Positions 36,170 through 46,392 of a stretch of DNA of 64,000 nt are shown piece by piece. The stretch lies in NCBI RefSeq assembly GCF_051106095.1, contig NC_135783.1, positions 184,032,947 to 184,096,946 of the forward strand. The letters run 5' to 3'. The first letter of the stretch is position 1. Every line of letters begins with the position of its first letter. Source of the stretch: Pogona vitticeps (lineage: Eukaryota > Chordata > Lepidosauria > Squamata > Agamidae). The notes under the pieces were generated by a model. It had not been told where the DNA came from, made no database searches, and saw only the letters and a list, made by a program, of their open reading frames with translations. A program made the position numbers and the translations under genes.

Positions 36170-36232
<63 letters not shown>
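36170..36232 (+). repeat. GTT/GTA trinucleotide microsatellite
   Basis: About 20 perfect gtt units on the plus strand lie inside the gag-like region of the LTR fossil, where they read as asparagine codons on the minus strand. Confidence 0.95.
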
Positions 36233-37170
36233 AGCTTGAGCTGTCAGCTCCAACCTCCTAATTTCAAATGACATCCTCTCCTTCTTTAAGGCAATCTTTT
36301 CTCTTTCTAGTTCTAAAGCCATTTCTCTCTGTCTAATTTCTTTTTCTAGTTCTAAATTCTGCTGTCTTTCATCAGCTCTAGCCTTCATTTCTAGTTCCAT
36401 TTGTTTCAACCTGAATTCCTGTGCTTGCTCCAATTTCCACTTTCTGAATTCTATAGAGTCCTCCCCCCTTGAGGCCTCCATTTCTTTTTCTGAGGTGATT
36501 TCTTCCTCAGATTCTTCCCTTTCTTGATCTGAGCCAACTGCCATATCAGTAGGCACTTCGGCTGCTTTCTTTCCCCATGTGGGAGGCATGTTTAGTTATT
36601 TAAGCTTCTTCTCCAATTTACAAGCCCCAAATTTAAAACGTACACTTTTTTCCTTTCAGTGAGAGAGTCTGTGCTATATAGTTGCTTCCGCAGCAATCAT
36701 CTACTGGTAAGCTACTGTGTTTAGGCCTCTGGCTCCCAGCCAGGCCTTTCACAAGAGACAAAGTTTCTCCCCCTGCCTCAGGCACCAAATAACCAGAAAT
36801 ATCAGCTTTAACTTTTTACCAGTTTTTTTCTGATTTGAGTCACCTCAGCTTCTCTGCCCTTGGTCTCTGCTTTGTCCCCTCAGAACTCTATCCTTTGAGC
36901 TCAGGACAAGCCAGCGAACTGGTCCCAGTTTCTGCTTGAGGTAAACTCCCTCCAGAAATGGTTTCCTCAGAGCCTGTCCCTGTCTTAGTCCCCCAATCTG
37001 AGCTTAGAAGCCTTCCCACTAAGCTTTCTCCCCTTGAGAAAGCTCTAGGAAGTTTACCCACTCCTTTAAGCTCAGATTCCCTGGCTAAAGATATTTTTAT
37101 GCTCTGGGCACCTTTCTGTTCTAAGGCGTTACTGGATCAAATTCGTATCCCGGCGCTGGTCACCACTTAA

Positions 37171-37481
37171 TGTGACAATCTCCTCTGAAGCCCCTATTCC
37201 CCCAGGCCTTCAAAAAGTTCTCGCTGTTCTTCCTTCTTCGCTGCCACCAGGTATTGCTGTCTCAATACCAATCACTCAGGGAGACATGTGTACTTTTGAA
37301 ACTTAACTTATTTATTTGATCAGGGAGGGTAACATCTGATTAATATACAGTAGGTAAATCACAGGTTGCTAATCACTTTAATCTGAATCAGTACTGCATT
37401 AACTTTAAAGCTGTATCCAATCTCTGTACCATTCAGCGTCCTCACAGATCTCTCACTCACTCTTAGTTCACTCTTAAGTTT
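37171..37481 (-). mobile_element. LTR of the gypsy fossil, inner piece
   Basis: This piece starts tgtgacaatctcc on the plus strand and ends with the target-site copy of the inserted LINE. Together with 42611-42814 it makes an LTR of about 0.5 kb. Confidence 0.7.
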
Positions 37482-37593
37482 GATTGATTTCGAAACCTTT
37501 ATTGGCATATAAACGGACAACAACAAAACATAGGTACAAGCCAAGCGATGATCAGAGTAAACGTAAAATAGGAGATACACTCAACAAATAGTA

Positions 37594-40005
37594 TCATAGG
37601 TAATGGGTTAAATTGGAAATTTCCAAAAGATATCTTGCAACGGCAGATGTAATCCGCGGGCAAGAATCATTCAGGAAAAAGGATAGGGAGTTGGGCAAAA
37701 GAGAAAGCCACGGTTCGAGAAACAGCTTTCTCAGAGATGAATGCGCCGGGCAATGAAATAAAATATGGTCCAGGGAATCTGGGAGGGTATGACAGAAAAA
37801 GCAGAGCCTATTTGCACGGGGGATCTTAGCGAATCGGCCTGCATGAACCGCCGAAGGGAAGATATTGAGGCGAGCTAACATAAATGCTCTTCTCTGACCA
37901 GGGTTGGTCAGTGAAGAGAAATAGTTAGAAGGGCGTCCTAGGGAAGGAGGAAGACTGAAAAAAAGGGGAGAACAAGTGGGGTTTAAGTCAGCTGAAAGTG
38001 ACTCAAACTCAAGCTGCCAAAGTTTGTGTTTGATCAAGGAATGGGCCTGTTGTAATCCCAGGTCGAAAAGGGATTCTAAGTCCAGTCCTAGGGATAGAAG
38101 TTTGGAGTCAATCAGTTTAAACCAATTTGAAGTGTAGGAGTCACTAAGAAGGTCAAAGAGAAGAGAATTGGAATTAGAGTGGAGATGAATACGGAGCCAG
38201 TATTTGAAAGTGGAGACCCAGGCAAGAGTAGAAGGAAGGTGGGTTCCCAATTCAAGTACCATGGTGGAGAGGCGAATCATATTGGGAACACCTAAGATCT
38301 TTCTAAAGAAGACAGCGGCAATGGAGTCAATGTCGTGGTTTACAGCCTCTATCCAGATGGGGACCCCATAAAAAAGGTGGGATAGGAGTTTGCACTGGAA
38401 AATATGCAAGGCTGCTGGGACAAACTGGTTGCCCGAGAAGCAATGGAATTTAGAAATTGCATTGAGTTGGGATGTTGATGTGGAAATGACCGATTTTTTG
38501 TGTGAGGCCCAGTTTAGTTTGAAATGGAAAGTGAGCCCGAGGTATTTAAAGGTTGGCACTTGTTGGTAGGATTGTGTACCAACTGTCCAAGTGGATAGAG
38601 GGCTAGATTTAGAAAAAACAACTATTTTAGTTTTGGAATAATTTATGCTAAGATCGTTGATGGAGCAGTAGTCTTGAAATTTGGCTAGAAGAAGACGCAG
38701 CCCGGCTTTGGAGAGGGACAGCAGGACTGCATCGTCAGCATAGAGGAGAACTGAGAGAGGGGCACCGTTAAGAGAGGGGGAAGAGTTAGTAGCTTTACAT
38801 AAGAAAGGAGGGAGATCTGCAAGGAATAAGTTGAACAGTAACGGGGCTAATATACACCCTTGACGGACACCCCTGTTAACTTGAAATCTATCAGTTAGTG
38901 TATTGGAGTTTGGGAGGCGAATCTGACATGTGTTTGAAGAGTGGAGACGCCTAAGCAGAAAGAGTAGTCGAGGATCAATGCCCCATTGAGATAGTTTGTC
39001 CCATAAGAGGGATCTGTTAACAGAGTCGAAGGCACCTTGAAGGTCAACAAAAGCAGCAAACAAACTAGATTTGTGATGAATGGAATATTTTTCAACTAAA
39101 TGGGATAAAAGTAAAGCGTGATCAAGAGTAGAGGCTCCAGAGCGGAAGCCAATTTGCTCTTTCCCCGGAAAATTAATGGAAGAAGCCCAGGCAGAAAGTT
39201 TGGCTAGAAGAGATTTTGAATAAAGTTTGCCAATAAAAGATAGAAGGCTAATTGGGCGGTAGTTGCTAGGGAGAGAGGGATCACCTTTTTTGAATATTGG
39301 AATCAGAGTGGAGATTAACCAAGAGTTAGGAAGGATGCCAGAGTGGTTAACTAAGGTGAAAAAGTTAGCCAAGGAATGAGACCACCAATGGGGGTTACTG
39401 GTCAGAATCTCAGTGAGGACTTGATCAGGGCCTGGGGCCTTACCAGACTTCAGTGAGCTGATTAAATCCAGTATTTCCTCAGAAGTAACAGGAGGCCAGT
39501 CGGGGAGGGCCTGGAGCGAGGGATCGGAAGGGGGGTTGGGGTTTGGGGAAAAGAAAATTGTGGAGAAGTGGGCTATCCATTCCTCCGAGGGGATAGAAGA
39601 AGAAGGGTCAGAAGAAGAGAAAGTGGTGGAAGAAGATACCAAAGACCAGAAGGCTTTGTAGTTGTGTGATAGAATTGCCTGGAGCAGATCAGACCACTTG
39701 CGTTGAGCAAAGAAATGTTTTTTTGAGTCTAAAAGTAATGTGCAGGACTTTCTGACAGTAAGGTAGTGTTGTAGAGACGCTGGGGTAGGGTTAAGGTGGA
39801 AAGAGTGGAAAAGAGATCTAACATGTTTCTTGGCCTGCCAACAGTCGGAGTCGAACCATGAAGTGGCACGGTTATGGGATGGGGAATTAGTTGGACTACT
39901 AAGGGAAGTAATTAAGGAATCCACAAGAGTATTATAGGAGGTGATAGCTGTGGCGATAGAGTCAGTTGTAGCAATGGTAAGGTTAAGATTGGAGATCTCT
40001 TGCAG
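37594..40005 (-). CDS. LINE ORF2, reverse transcriptase and C-terminal part
   Basis: The open frame of about 800 codons follows the TAA at 40006. RT motifs appear in order: SGKAPGPDQV, IPIFKKGDPSLPSNYRPISL, GFRSGASTLDHALLLSHLVE, FVDLQGAFDSVN, NRGVRQGCILAPLLFNLFLA, LLYADDAVLLS and STWTVGTQSYQQVPTFKYLG. The catalytic YADD is intact. A CCHC knuckle at the end (RLCFFCHTLPDSLDHILFHC) is common in I, Jockey and R4-type elements. No RNase H domain was seen. Upstream, the same frame continues into the endonuclease. Confidence 0.9.
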   Translation of the reverse strand: MQEISNLNLTIATTDSIATAITSYNTLVDSLITSLSSPTNSPSHNRATSWFDSDCWQAKKHVRSLFHSFHLNPTPASLQHYLTVRKSCTLLLDSKKHFFAQRKWSDLLQAILSHNYKAFWSLVSSSTTFSSSDPSSSIPSEEWIAHFSTIFFSPNPNPPSDPSLQALPDWPPVTSEEILDLISSLKSGKAPGPDQVLTEILTSNPHWWSHSLANFFTLVNHSGILPNSWLISTLIPIFKKGDPSLPSNYRPISLLSFIGKLYSKSLLAKLSAWASSINFPGKEQIGFRSGASTLDHALLLSHLVEKYSIHHKSSLFAAFVDLQGAFDSVNRSLLWDKLSQWGIDPRLLFLLRRLHSSNTCQIRLPNSNTLTDRFQVNRGVRQGCILAPLLFNLFLADLPPFLCKATNSSPSLNGAPLSVLLYADDAVLLSLSKAGLRLLLAKFQDYCSINDLSINYSKTKIVVFSKSSPLSTWTVGTQSYQQVPTFKYLGLTFHFKLNWASHKKSVISTSTSQLNAISKFHCFSGNQFVPAALHIFQCKLLSHLFYGVPIWIEAVNHDIDSIAAVFFRKILGVPNMIRLSTMVLELGTHLPSTLAWVSTFKYWLRIHLHSNSNSLLFDLLSDSYTSNWFKLIDSKLLSLGLDLESLFDLGLQQAHSLIKHKLWQLEFESLSADLNPTCSPLFFSLPPSLGRPSNYFSSLTNPGQRRAFMLARLNIFPSAVHAGRFAKIPRANRLCFFCHTLPDSLDHILFHCPAHSSLRKLFLEPWLSLLPNSLSFFLNDSCPRITSAVARYLLEISNLTHYL

Positions 40006-40920
40006 TTAAGTCCAGGAGAAGAATTCAGCTTCTGTTTGAGAAGTCCATATAAGGCGACAAGAGGGTTGTGAAGGGGGAATTTGGGGGGAGGAGGGGGAAG
40101 AAGGGAAGGTTAGGGACAAAAGAAGAGGCAGGTGGTCACTGTCAGCACGAACACCAACAGAGAAGTCCGAGAGAAAGGGGAAAAGAGCTGGGGAAGCGAT
40201 GGCGTAATTGATTACGCTTGGACCTCTAATGGAGAGGTGGGTGTATTCACCAGGGATGTCCTTACCCCATGTGCCATTAAGAATGGCAATGTGAAGATTG
40301 AGACAGAGGTTAATTAAGAAGGTAGCATGAGGTGTGATAATCTTGTCTCTGGAAGACCTTGGGCGATTGAGCCAGGGGGGAGACGACTCATCAAACTCCA
40401 GATTTATATGTTTGGCTAGGACAGAGTTATTGGGTCCTAACCGGGTATTAAGGTCCCCCAGGATCAAAATGTAGGCAGATGGATTAGCTTCCAGATTAAG
40501 GTTGACAAGGTTCTCTACCTCCACCCAGGTGCTATTCAAAGAGGAGGATGGAGGTGGGAAGTAAAGATTAAGTAGTAGGATTTTATGTTGACCGTACTGG
40601 AGGAGGAAGATTTGAATATAGAGTGAGGGGGAAGGGATGGAGGTGAGGGTGAATAAGGAGGAGGGTTTAAGGAAACAGCAGAGACCCGCGGAGGGGCGCC
40701 CTCTTGTTTTAGATTTAACAGCCGGGATATGATAAGTAAGGAAACCCGGAATGGACGGAGGATTTAATAACCAGGTTTCCTGTAAGAGAATAATGTCGTA
40801 GCTAGAGAGAAACTTTAGCAGGTCTTTGTACGAAGCTTTTTTCCTCCAGCCACCTATATTCCATGAGATTAATTGGAGAGAGGGATGGGGAGAGGGGGGG
40901 GTCAGAGGGGAAGCAGTTAG
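40006..40920 (-). CDS. LINE ORF2, APE endonuclease part
   Basis: About 300 open codons lie directly after the ORF1 stop and in the same frame, ending at TAA 40006-40008. Motifs are LQLISWNIGGWRKKASYK, IILLQETWLL, LILGDLNTRLG, INYAIASPALFPFL and SDHLPLLLSL, matching the metal-binding and catalytic residues of APE-type LINE endonucleases (N, E, D-N, D-H). There is no in-frame ATG between the ORF1 stop and the first endonuclease motif. The TAA is probably a mutation, as relatives carry endonuclease and RT in one protein. Confidence 0.85.
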   Translation of the reverse strand, partial: LTASPLTPPSPHPSLQLISWNIGGWRKKASYKDLLKFLSSYDIILLQETWLLNPPSIPGFLTYHIPAVKSKTRGRPSAGLCCFLKPSSLFTLTSIPSPSLYIQIFLLQYGQHKILLLNLYFPPPSSSLNSTWVEVENLVNLNLEANPSAYILILGDLNTRLGPNNSVLAKHINLEFDESSPPWLNRPRSSRDKIITPHATFLINLCLNLHIAILNGTWGKDIPGEYTHLSIRGPSVINYAIASPALFPFLSDFSVGVRADSDHLPLLLSLTFPSSPSSPQIPPSQPSCRLIWTSQTEAEFFSWT

Positions 40921-42306
40921 TCAGCAGGAGGAAGTACTGGGGTCTGAGGGGGGGGGAATCACAGAAGGCAAAAGGGGATCAAGGACTGGAGGACAGGCAG
41001 GCCCAGAGGGTGAGGCTAAAGCATCTATTGCAGGTTTATGGTTAGTAAAATCGAAATTAAGGGGAGGGGGTTTCTGGGACATAGCATCGACCAATGCAAA
41101 GGAGGTGATTGGGGCACCCCGGTTGACAATACATACAGGGGATAGGGGGATATGGGGAGGGGAAGCAGTAGAAGGATTGGAGTATGCAGGGAAACAGACA
41201 TAAGCTTCCGGTTGAATTAAAGCAGGCGCATTGGTCGACTGGAGATCTGTGATGGAGTCTCGAGGTGTCACCGGTGGGTTAGAGGAATATTGTAAAATGG
41301 GCAAAGAGGGGATTTGAGGAGATGGCAAGTGGTCCATCGACTTGGCGGGATGGGTTGCTTCAACCCTCATGTGAGATGGAAGGGACGGCGAAGTAGAAGA
41401 GAGCAGCAGGGAGTCCGTAGGGGGGTAGGTAGGTCTGAAGGTTCGAAACAGTTTTGTCCTCTTGGAGGAGGGGGAGGCGTCTGTAGGAGGGGGTTGCAAA
41501 GAGGCTTCCATTGAGATAAGCCTGGCAATGGTGGTATTCTTGAAAAGGCGGTGAGGGGTAACACCCCATCGTTGTAGTAGATTCGCAGACGAGAACAACA
41601 TCCCAGGAACATAGTTCGAATGGAAGGTCAGTAATAGTCTAGTTGAGTGGAAGGATGTTGACAAGGTCTCAGTCCTGTAGAGGTTGATGTTCCGAACATT
41701 CACTTTTAGGAGGAAGGCGAGATGTCTCTTCGCCAAGGCGATTTTAGTCCAGCGTGGAAAGCTTGTAAAACCGCGAGGAGGACCGATTGTGACAACAACA
41801 GCGTGAGGAACGTAGACCAAATGCATTATGGGCTTGGAAGGAACTTGAGGGAGGCAGCCATCAGAGAAAGAACTAGGAGGAGTTTCTTTGCAAACGGCCG
41901 AGTTGAGTTTATCTGAGGTTTTATTTAGGCAGGATAGACAATGTGGAGAAATAGAGCATGAGCTCTTTAAGAAGTCTGTAAGTAGAGTAAGCTGGGAGAA
42001 AATCTGAGAGACAGTTCTTGCAGTTAGTGTAGAATAATGTTTTATAAGTTCAATAGCATCACAATCCAAGCGAGAGTTAACACTAGGTAGCGGTTTGGAG
42101 TAGCATTGTTCAGGGGGGTGAGTAGTTGAAGGAGTATGGACCTCCTGTGTCTGGTTTGTAGAAGAAGCACTTCTTATCAGGGGTGTTGTAGTCGATGTAG
42201 AAGGTTGAGGTGGAAAAAAGGAGTCCAGCCGCAGCTGTTTGGATGAAGGTGAAATCTGTGCCAAATCGGGGCTAGTTTGAGAAAGAGTTCTTTTGGATTT
42301 CCCCAT
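40921..42306 (-). CDS. LINE ORF1 protein (461 aa)
   Basis: The intact frame starts MGKSKRTLSQTSPDLAQISP. Residues 1-80 are rich in S, T, P and Q. A middle region (about 165-290) has alternating hydrophobic strands (VVVTIGPPRG, ALAKRHLAFLLKVNVRNINL, RLLLTFHS) that could form an RRM-like RNA-binding fold. The last 170 residues are S/P-rich and look disordered. LINE ORF1 proteins usually bind RNA and coat the transcript. I recognise no named domain. It ends TCC TGC TGA with CTA next. Confidence 0.75.
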   Translation of the reverse strand: MGKSKRTLSQTSPDLAQISPSSKQLRLDSFFPPQPSTSTTTPLIRSASSTNQTQEVHTPSTTHPPEQCYSKPLPSVNSRLDCDAIELIKHYSTLTARTVSQIFSQLTLLTDFLKSSCSISPHCLSCLNKTSDKLNSAVCKETPPSSFSDGCLPQVPSKPIMHLVYVPHAVVVTIGPPRGFTSFPRWTKIALAKRHLAFLLKVNVRNINLYRTETLSTSFHSTRLLLTFHSNYVPGMLFSSANLLQRWGVTPHRLFKNTTIARLISMEASLQPPPTDASPSSKRTKLFRTFRPTYPPTDSLLLSSTSPSLPSHMRVEATHPAKSMDHLPSPQIPSLPILQYSSNPPVTPRDSITDLQSTNAPALIQPEAYVCFPAYSNPSTASPPHIPLSPVCIVNRGAPITSFALVDAMSQKPPPLNFDFTNHKPAIDALASPSGPACPPVLDPLLPSVIPPPSDPSTSSC

Positions 42307-42610
42307 TTAAATAATAGACTAAGGGGAAAGGAAGAAAAAGAAAACAAACCGTTTGCTTGTGGAGATAACAATGGCGTCAGCGGAGAAGGACGGGAGAGGC
42401 CGGTCGAAGAAGAAAAGCAAAACACTTCTAGGTTCAAGGATAGACCACCAGCAGGGTTCCAATAAACACCATAGCCTCGTAGCCAAGAGTAGGAAGTTCC
42501 CTAATGAGGAAAATATAAGATAACAAGCTTGGAAGGCAAAAATAAAGGGAATACCGGAGCTCCGACTCCACGCTGCTGACGGCTCGGACTCTCCTCCGAC
42601 TCTTAAGTTT

Positions 42611-42814
42611 CACACAGTCTCTCACTACTAGAATCTCTCTCACTCACAGAATCTCCTCACTGAACCTCCCTCACTCACTGAATCCCTTCATACTCCATAC
42701 ACCAGCCTTTATATCCAAACCCCTCCCCCCTTAACACCGCCTTCTGTTCACTCATTGGCTCCTTTTCCACTGCTCAGCTGTGACGGACAGGTGAGGGCAG
42801 GGCTGTTCGCTACA
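42611..42814 (-). mobile_element. LTR of the gypsy fossil, outer piece
   Basis: This piece begins with the right target-site copy of the inserted LINE and ends gttcgctaca. Several ctcactcact-type short repeats lie inside. Confidence 0.7.
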
Positions 42815-42981
42815 CCTAGCTCTACCTGTATCAGGTATTGTCAAAACCTATGTCATCTAATTCAGAATCCACATGCGCAATTTTAATTGCAAAAGGTACA
42901 GGAAATTTACTGAAGCAGAACTATGAACTTGGTGGTTTAGAAATTATGGATTCCCAATTTTATAAAAATGATACCGCATAC

Positions 42982-43068
42982 CACAATCGATTCATCTGGT
43001 GTACATCCAGTGTTACTGTAGTACTTCACACTCAGGGCCACAATTGTTCCATCGTTCATAAATCCAAC
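42982..43068 (-). pseudogene. AOX: AOX exon: VGFMNDG...GCTPDES
   Basis: An open 29-codon exon (VGFMNDGTIVALSVKYYSNT, then GCTPDESIV) sits between acceptor ctgtag and donor gtatgc. It joins the exon at 44873 in phase 0. The next three or four exons (about 140 residues in relatives, including CKTNLPSNTAFRGFG) are not recognisable; the LTR/LINE complex occupies this gap. Confidence 0.85.
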
Positions 43069-44872
43069 CTACAGAAAGGTTTACAGTTGCATCATGAGTT
43101 TGAGAATGCTTTGAGAATGTTTTTCTGAAGATCGGTACAGCATGGTTCGAGATAGAGCTGAAGGTCAAATCAAGGGGCCTGTGGAAGACTCAACATTTCG
43201 AGCTAATTGGAGAAGAGATAAACACCTGGACTTTCATGGGAATTCAGGGAGGAGGAAGGTGTTACAGTCCCTTGAGGCTAATTGGTTAAGAGCCAGAATT
43301 GTCAAGAAGAAGGGAGGAGTTAGAGAATGTAGAAAATGGACAATGGGTTATGTGTGAGAGAGGAGATCCTATCTTGTTCTGGGATTCAATTCCATGATGA
43401 TGGGAGAGAAAAAGAACTTGATGGTTTGAGTATGTGGCTCAAAGGAGAAAGAATGTAAGTGGAGAGAAAGAAAGAGGTGGGGCTAGCCTACCTTAGCCCA
43501 GCTTAGTAGTGTTTATTATTTTAATGGGGAATAGTTATTTTATTTAGCTGTAATCATCTTTGAATACGTTCCTTATGCTAAAGCTTGAGCAATATAAACT
43601 GATTCTATGAAACTCTATTTTTCTAATAAAAAATAATTATAAAAATTCTTACAAAAGGACTGGTCTCTTGAACAACAGGGTCTGGCTAAATCCAGGAGGT
43701 GGAGAGGGCCACAAACTAGCTATCTTTAAGAGTCCTACCTAAATGAGCTGTTGTGAGTTCTAAGGAATCACAAAGCCCATGTGTCTGTACTTGGAAAGTA
43801 CTGGGTACAAGTAAAGCATTCTTTTAAGGTCAGACTTGTCCAAGGGGCTTACGTTGCACACTGCTGAAGTCTTAGAACTTGCCCCAGTGCAAAGGAGGTG
43901 GGTAAGTAACCTGTCAAACTCTCTAACTGAATGCTAAGCGCTCCTTAGGGAGACTTGGGCATCACAGTTTGGAGTGATACGCACTCCATGTGTGTAAACG
44001 ATGGCTTGCAATCAGCTGGAAAAATCAGAAAGATCAGCAGCATTCATGTGTTCTAATCACTGCTCCTCTGAGCCCTGTGTGCTTAAGCTGTTTTACTGAT
44101 CCCAATTTCCACTCTTTCCTGCCTGGCTTAACAGAGTACTCTGAATTTAATCCAACCACTTTGCTTTGGCATCTGTATTTCTGTAATGCCTGGGGCCTAA
44201 CCAGGCCTGCAAACTGCAGTTTCTAGCTGTAGAACAAAGTGAGAGACTTCCATTGGTTAGCTAGCATATTGCCCGGACTTTGCATTCTTACATTTTCTTT
44301 TCTTTTTCCTCTTTCAAAAAATTTGGTCATCCTACTAAGACAAAGTCTGTACATGTGCATTTACTTGCAGGTGAATGCCTGTAGGGTTGTATGGGATTTT
44401 TTTTTTTTGAGTAGTTGGGCCAGAATTTCCCTTCAGGATGTAAGGATCTGATCTTCTGTCTTTCCTCCTTTAGATTCCCTCTTTTTATTGGCATGGTGCT
44501 AGCTACTGCCATAGACCATAACAGCTGCCTCCTGCTTCTCTCCTTCTTGGGCTCACTGCAATCTTACATTTTGTGTCAAAACATAAATGGACGTTTTCTG
44601 GGAATGTGTGATGATCAAATTAGGCTTGGCTGAAAAAGGTTTCGAAATGATTAGAGCAGAAATATTTCTTTGCAAATAGGTCAAATTTTTAATTTTACAG
44701 AGTACGGGATGACAAGTAACATTGCTGCTGCAGCCTGTTACTTTAGTAGTAATTAAGAGCATAACAATGGCTGTTTTGCAAATAATGACCTTTGGGGAGC
44801 CCCCCCTCCCCGTTATGAGTTACATAGATATTTACTTTTTAAAATTACCTTTCTAAACTCTGCTTTACTCAC
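43069..44872. other. AOX intron, nothing recognised
   Basis: Intron of 1.8 kb between the exons at 42982 and 44873. A block at about 43600-43680 (AATAAAA-rich) could be the end of an insertion, but no family is evident. Confidence 0.4.
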
Positions 44873-44960
44873 TTTGTATCTTCCAAGGAAAGGATGTCTG
44901 CCCCCAGTTATTAACATATCGTCTGCTCGGTCCAGAATGCAACGGACTGCACGGCCAGTT
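44873..44960 (-). pseudogene. AOX: AOX exon: [11 protein letters not shown] motif
   Basis: The exon reads [20 protein letters not shown] then RHPFLGRYK, 88 bases with a leading base that completes a codon from the missing upstream exon. It is preceded by taatttcag and followed by gtgagt. It corresponds to (K)[23 protein letters not shown] of the family and contributes to the cofactor domain. Confidence 0.9.
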
Positions 44961-45130
44961 CTGAAATTAACCACAAGAAGTAGCGACGTGATCAATGGCT
45001 GAAATAGGCTGTGGGGGCGAACAGAGGTGCTGCTTCTCGACCTGAGGTCTCCTCCTGCCACTTGAAACATCCACTGCCTGCTCATTTCTCCCCCAAGGGC
45101 TTAGGCAAATTGAGTTGTTCTCATGACCAA

Positions 45131-45215
45131 TATGGGGACACGAGGGTCCTTTGGATGTTGTTGGACCGCCACTCCCATCAACCCTAGCCAGCATGGCTGG
45201 GAATGAGGGATAATA
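45131..45215. repeat. Short dispersed repeat (atgttgttgga family), copy 3
   Basis: ttggatgttgttggaccgcc, actcccatcaaccctagcc and agcatggctggg match the copies at 23055 and 28356. Confidence 0.5.
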
Positions 45216-46229
45216 AATATCTGAATGGGCACACTTTCCTCATCCCTGTGCTGGTGTGGATAGGGAGAATGGAAGGAGACATTTGTCTTGTGCTCTTTGT
45301 CAGAGAAAAGCCTTCTCTGGCTGGGAAAGGTGGCAGAGGTTCTCTTCTTGTCAGCAGAATTGTTCATTTTCTTTCTAAATGAAAACATCTGTACTGAAAG
45401 TCAGGAACCAATAGGGAGGCAGACAATAGCTGTTCAATCAGCTGAAATCTGTTGGAGAGAGATTCCCCTTCCCATTGTGCACAAACATTTATTTTGTCTT
45501 ACTGGAGCAGGCTGGTCAAACAGGTTCTACAAAACCCAGTGGACCCACAGCTGACACAGTAGAGGATAAACCTCAAACAGAAATCTTTCTTTCTGATCCA
45601 CTTTAGCTCACAAGAAACCAAATAAAACCCTTCCCAAGGAATGGAGGAAACAAGGTCTGGATGCAAGGGCCCTTCCCAAATGGTGCTGAACCCGTTCTAA
45701 AGGGAGGGTGTGGTTACACATTGAAAAACATCCGGGTTTGCATCAGGTTTGGGATGCCCGGAATCAGTTTCAAAATGTTGATTTACACAATGTACAGTTG
45801 AGCCTACAGGAACTGTTGCTTTCCCCCCTGAAAGGGAAATATTTTAAACAGCGTTGAGGAGGTTGTTTATTTTAACTGGATTGTGGACGCAATTTAGTTT
45901 GAATCATTTTGGCATGTGTACTTTTCTGTGTCACAGTACATTTGTGGAGCCTATAGATGCAGTTGAAGCAGCGGGAAAAGAAGAAGATAAAAAACAGAGA
46001 GAGATGGATTTATTCCTGAAGGAAACCACACACTTGCATTTACAAGAGCTGAACAGGACTGTTGAGGACAGGGCATTTTGGAGACCACTCAGTTATGGAT
46101 TCCCATAAGTTGGAGGTGATTGATCAGTATGTAAGAACAACAACAGGCATTGTGTGCTTCAACCAGACACTTGTTTGCTGCCATAAATGGCAGTTTTGTT
46201 TATTTTACCTCTGAACCCACCACCAACTC
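45216..46229. other. AOX intron, expected exons not found
   Basis: In intact AOX genes about four exons lie between the ones seen here at 48775 and 44873. None of their motifs (GQEHFYMET, VGGxFGGK) is visible in this stretch on either strand. Confidence 0.45.
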
Positions 46230-46392
46230 GCTTTACTTTTTAAATTTTTTTTAAAAAAAACATAAACATAAAATACATAAATCAAAATACAATATAACTG
46301 TGTTCCCCACCACCATAGACAGGACCTCTTGCTATAATCTTCTTCTTCTATTTATATTCTTCCTCTTCTTTTATTGTTCTCTTCTCCAGAAA
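46230..46392 (-). mobile_element. L1 LINE 3' UTR fragment
   Basis: Nearly identical to 9780-9935 (ctgtgttccccaccaccata, then gacctcttgc and cttcttcctctt-type pyrimidine runs). It ends abruptly at the junction with the next repeat. Confidence 0.65.

Larger units (their letters stand above)
37482..42598 (-). mobile_element. Full-length non-LTR LINE (I/Vingi/R4-like, clade unsure), one frame with two stops
   Basis: This 5117-bp element is bounded by a 12-bp target-site duplication actcttaagttt (37470-37481 and 42599-42610). The minus strand carries a GC-rich 5' UTR, ORF1 (42306-40921), an APE-type endonuclease (SWNIGGWRKK, LLQETW, GDLNTRLG, SDHLPLLLSL), a reverse transcriptase, and a C-terminal CCHC-type zinc knuckle (CFFC...HILFHC). 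The short 3' UTR contains ccaataaagg and ends aatcaatcaaac without a long poly(A). ORF1, endonuclease and RT share one reading frame, interrupted only by TGA (40921-40923) and TAA (40006-40008). A decayed relative lies at 8777-9715. Confidence 0.9.
33850..42814 (-). mobile_element. Ty3/gypsy LTR retrotransposon fossil (Gmr1-like domain order), with a LINE inserted in its LTR
   Basis: On the minus strand the parts are, in order: one LTR (two pieces, 37171-37481 and 42611-42814, TG...CA ends), a gag-like region (35642-36589, coiled-coil N-terminus, an Asn-rich run from a GTT microsatellite, then a capsid-like domain), a CCHC zinc knuckle and protease-like region, and an integrase (zinc-binding and catalytic core, 33946-34700). 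The integrase follows the protease-like part directly, with no reverse transcriptase between, which is the order known for Gmr1-like elements. The element is broken: no RT or RNase H region and no second LTR were found, and there are a few breaks in the retained part. It is moderately young and older than the LINE that interrupts its LTR. Confidence 0.8.

Noticed and set aside
42840-42981. Continuation of the AOX exon at 42982
   Set aside because: The sequence after 42982 starts with a donor (gtatgc) and its translation does not match the next AOX residues, so it is intron.
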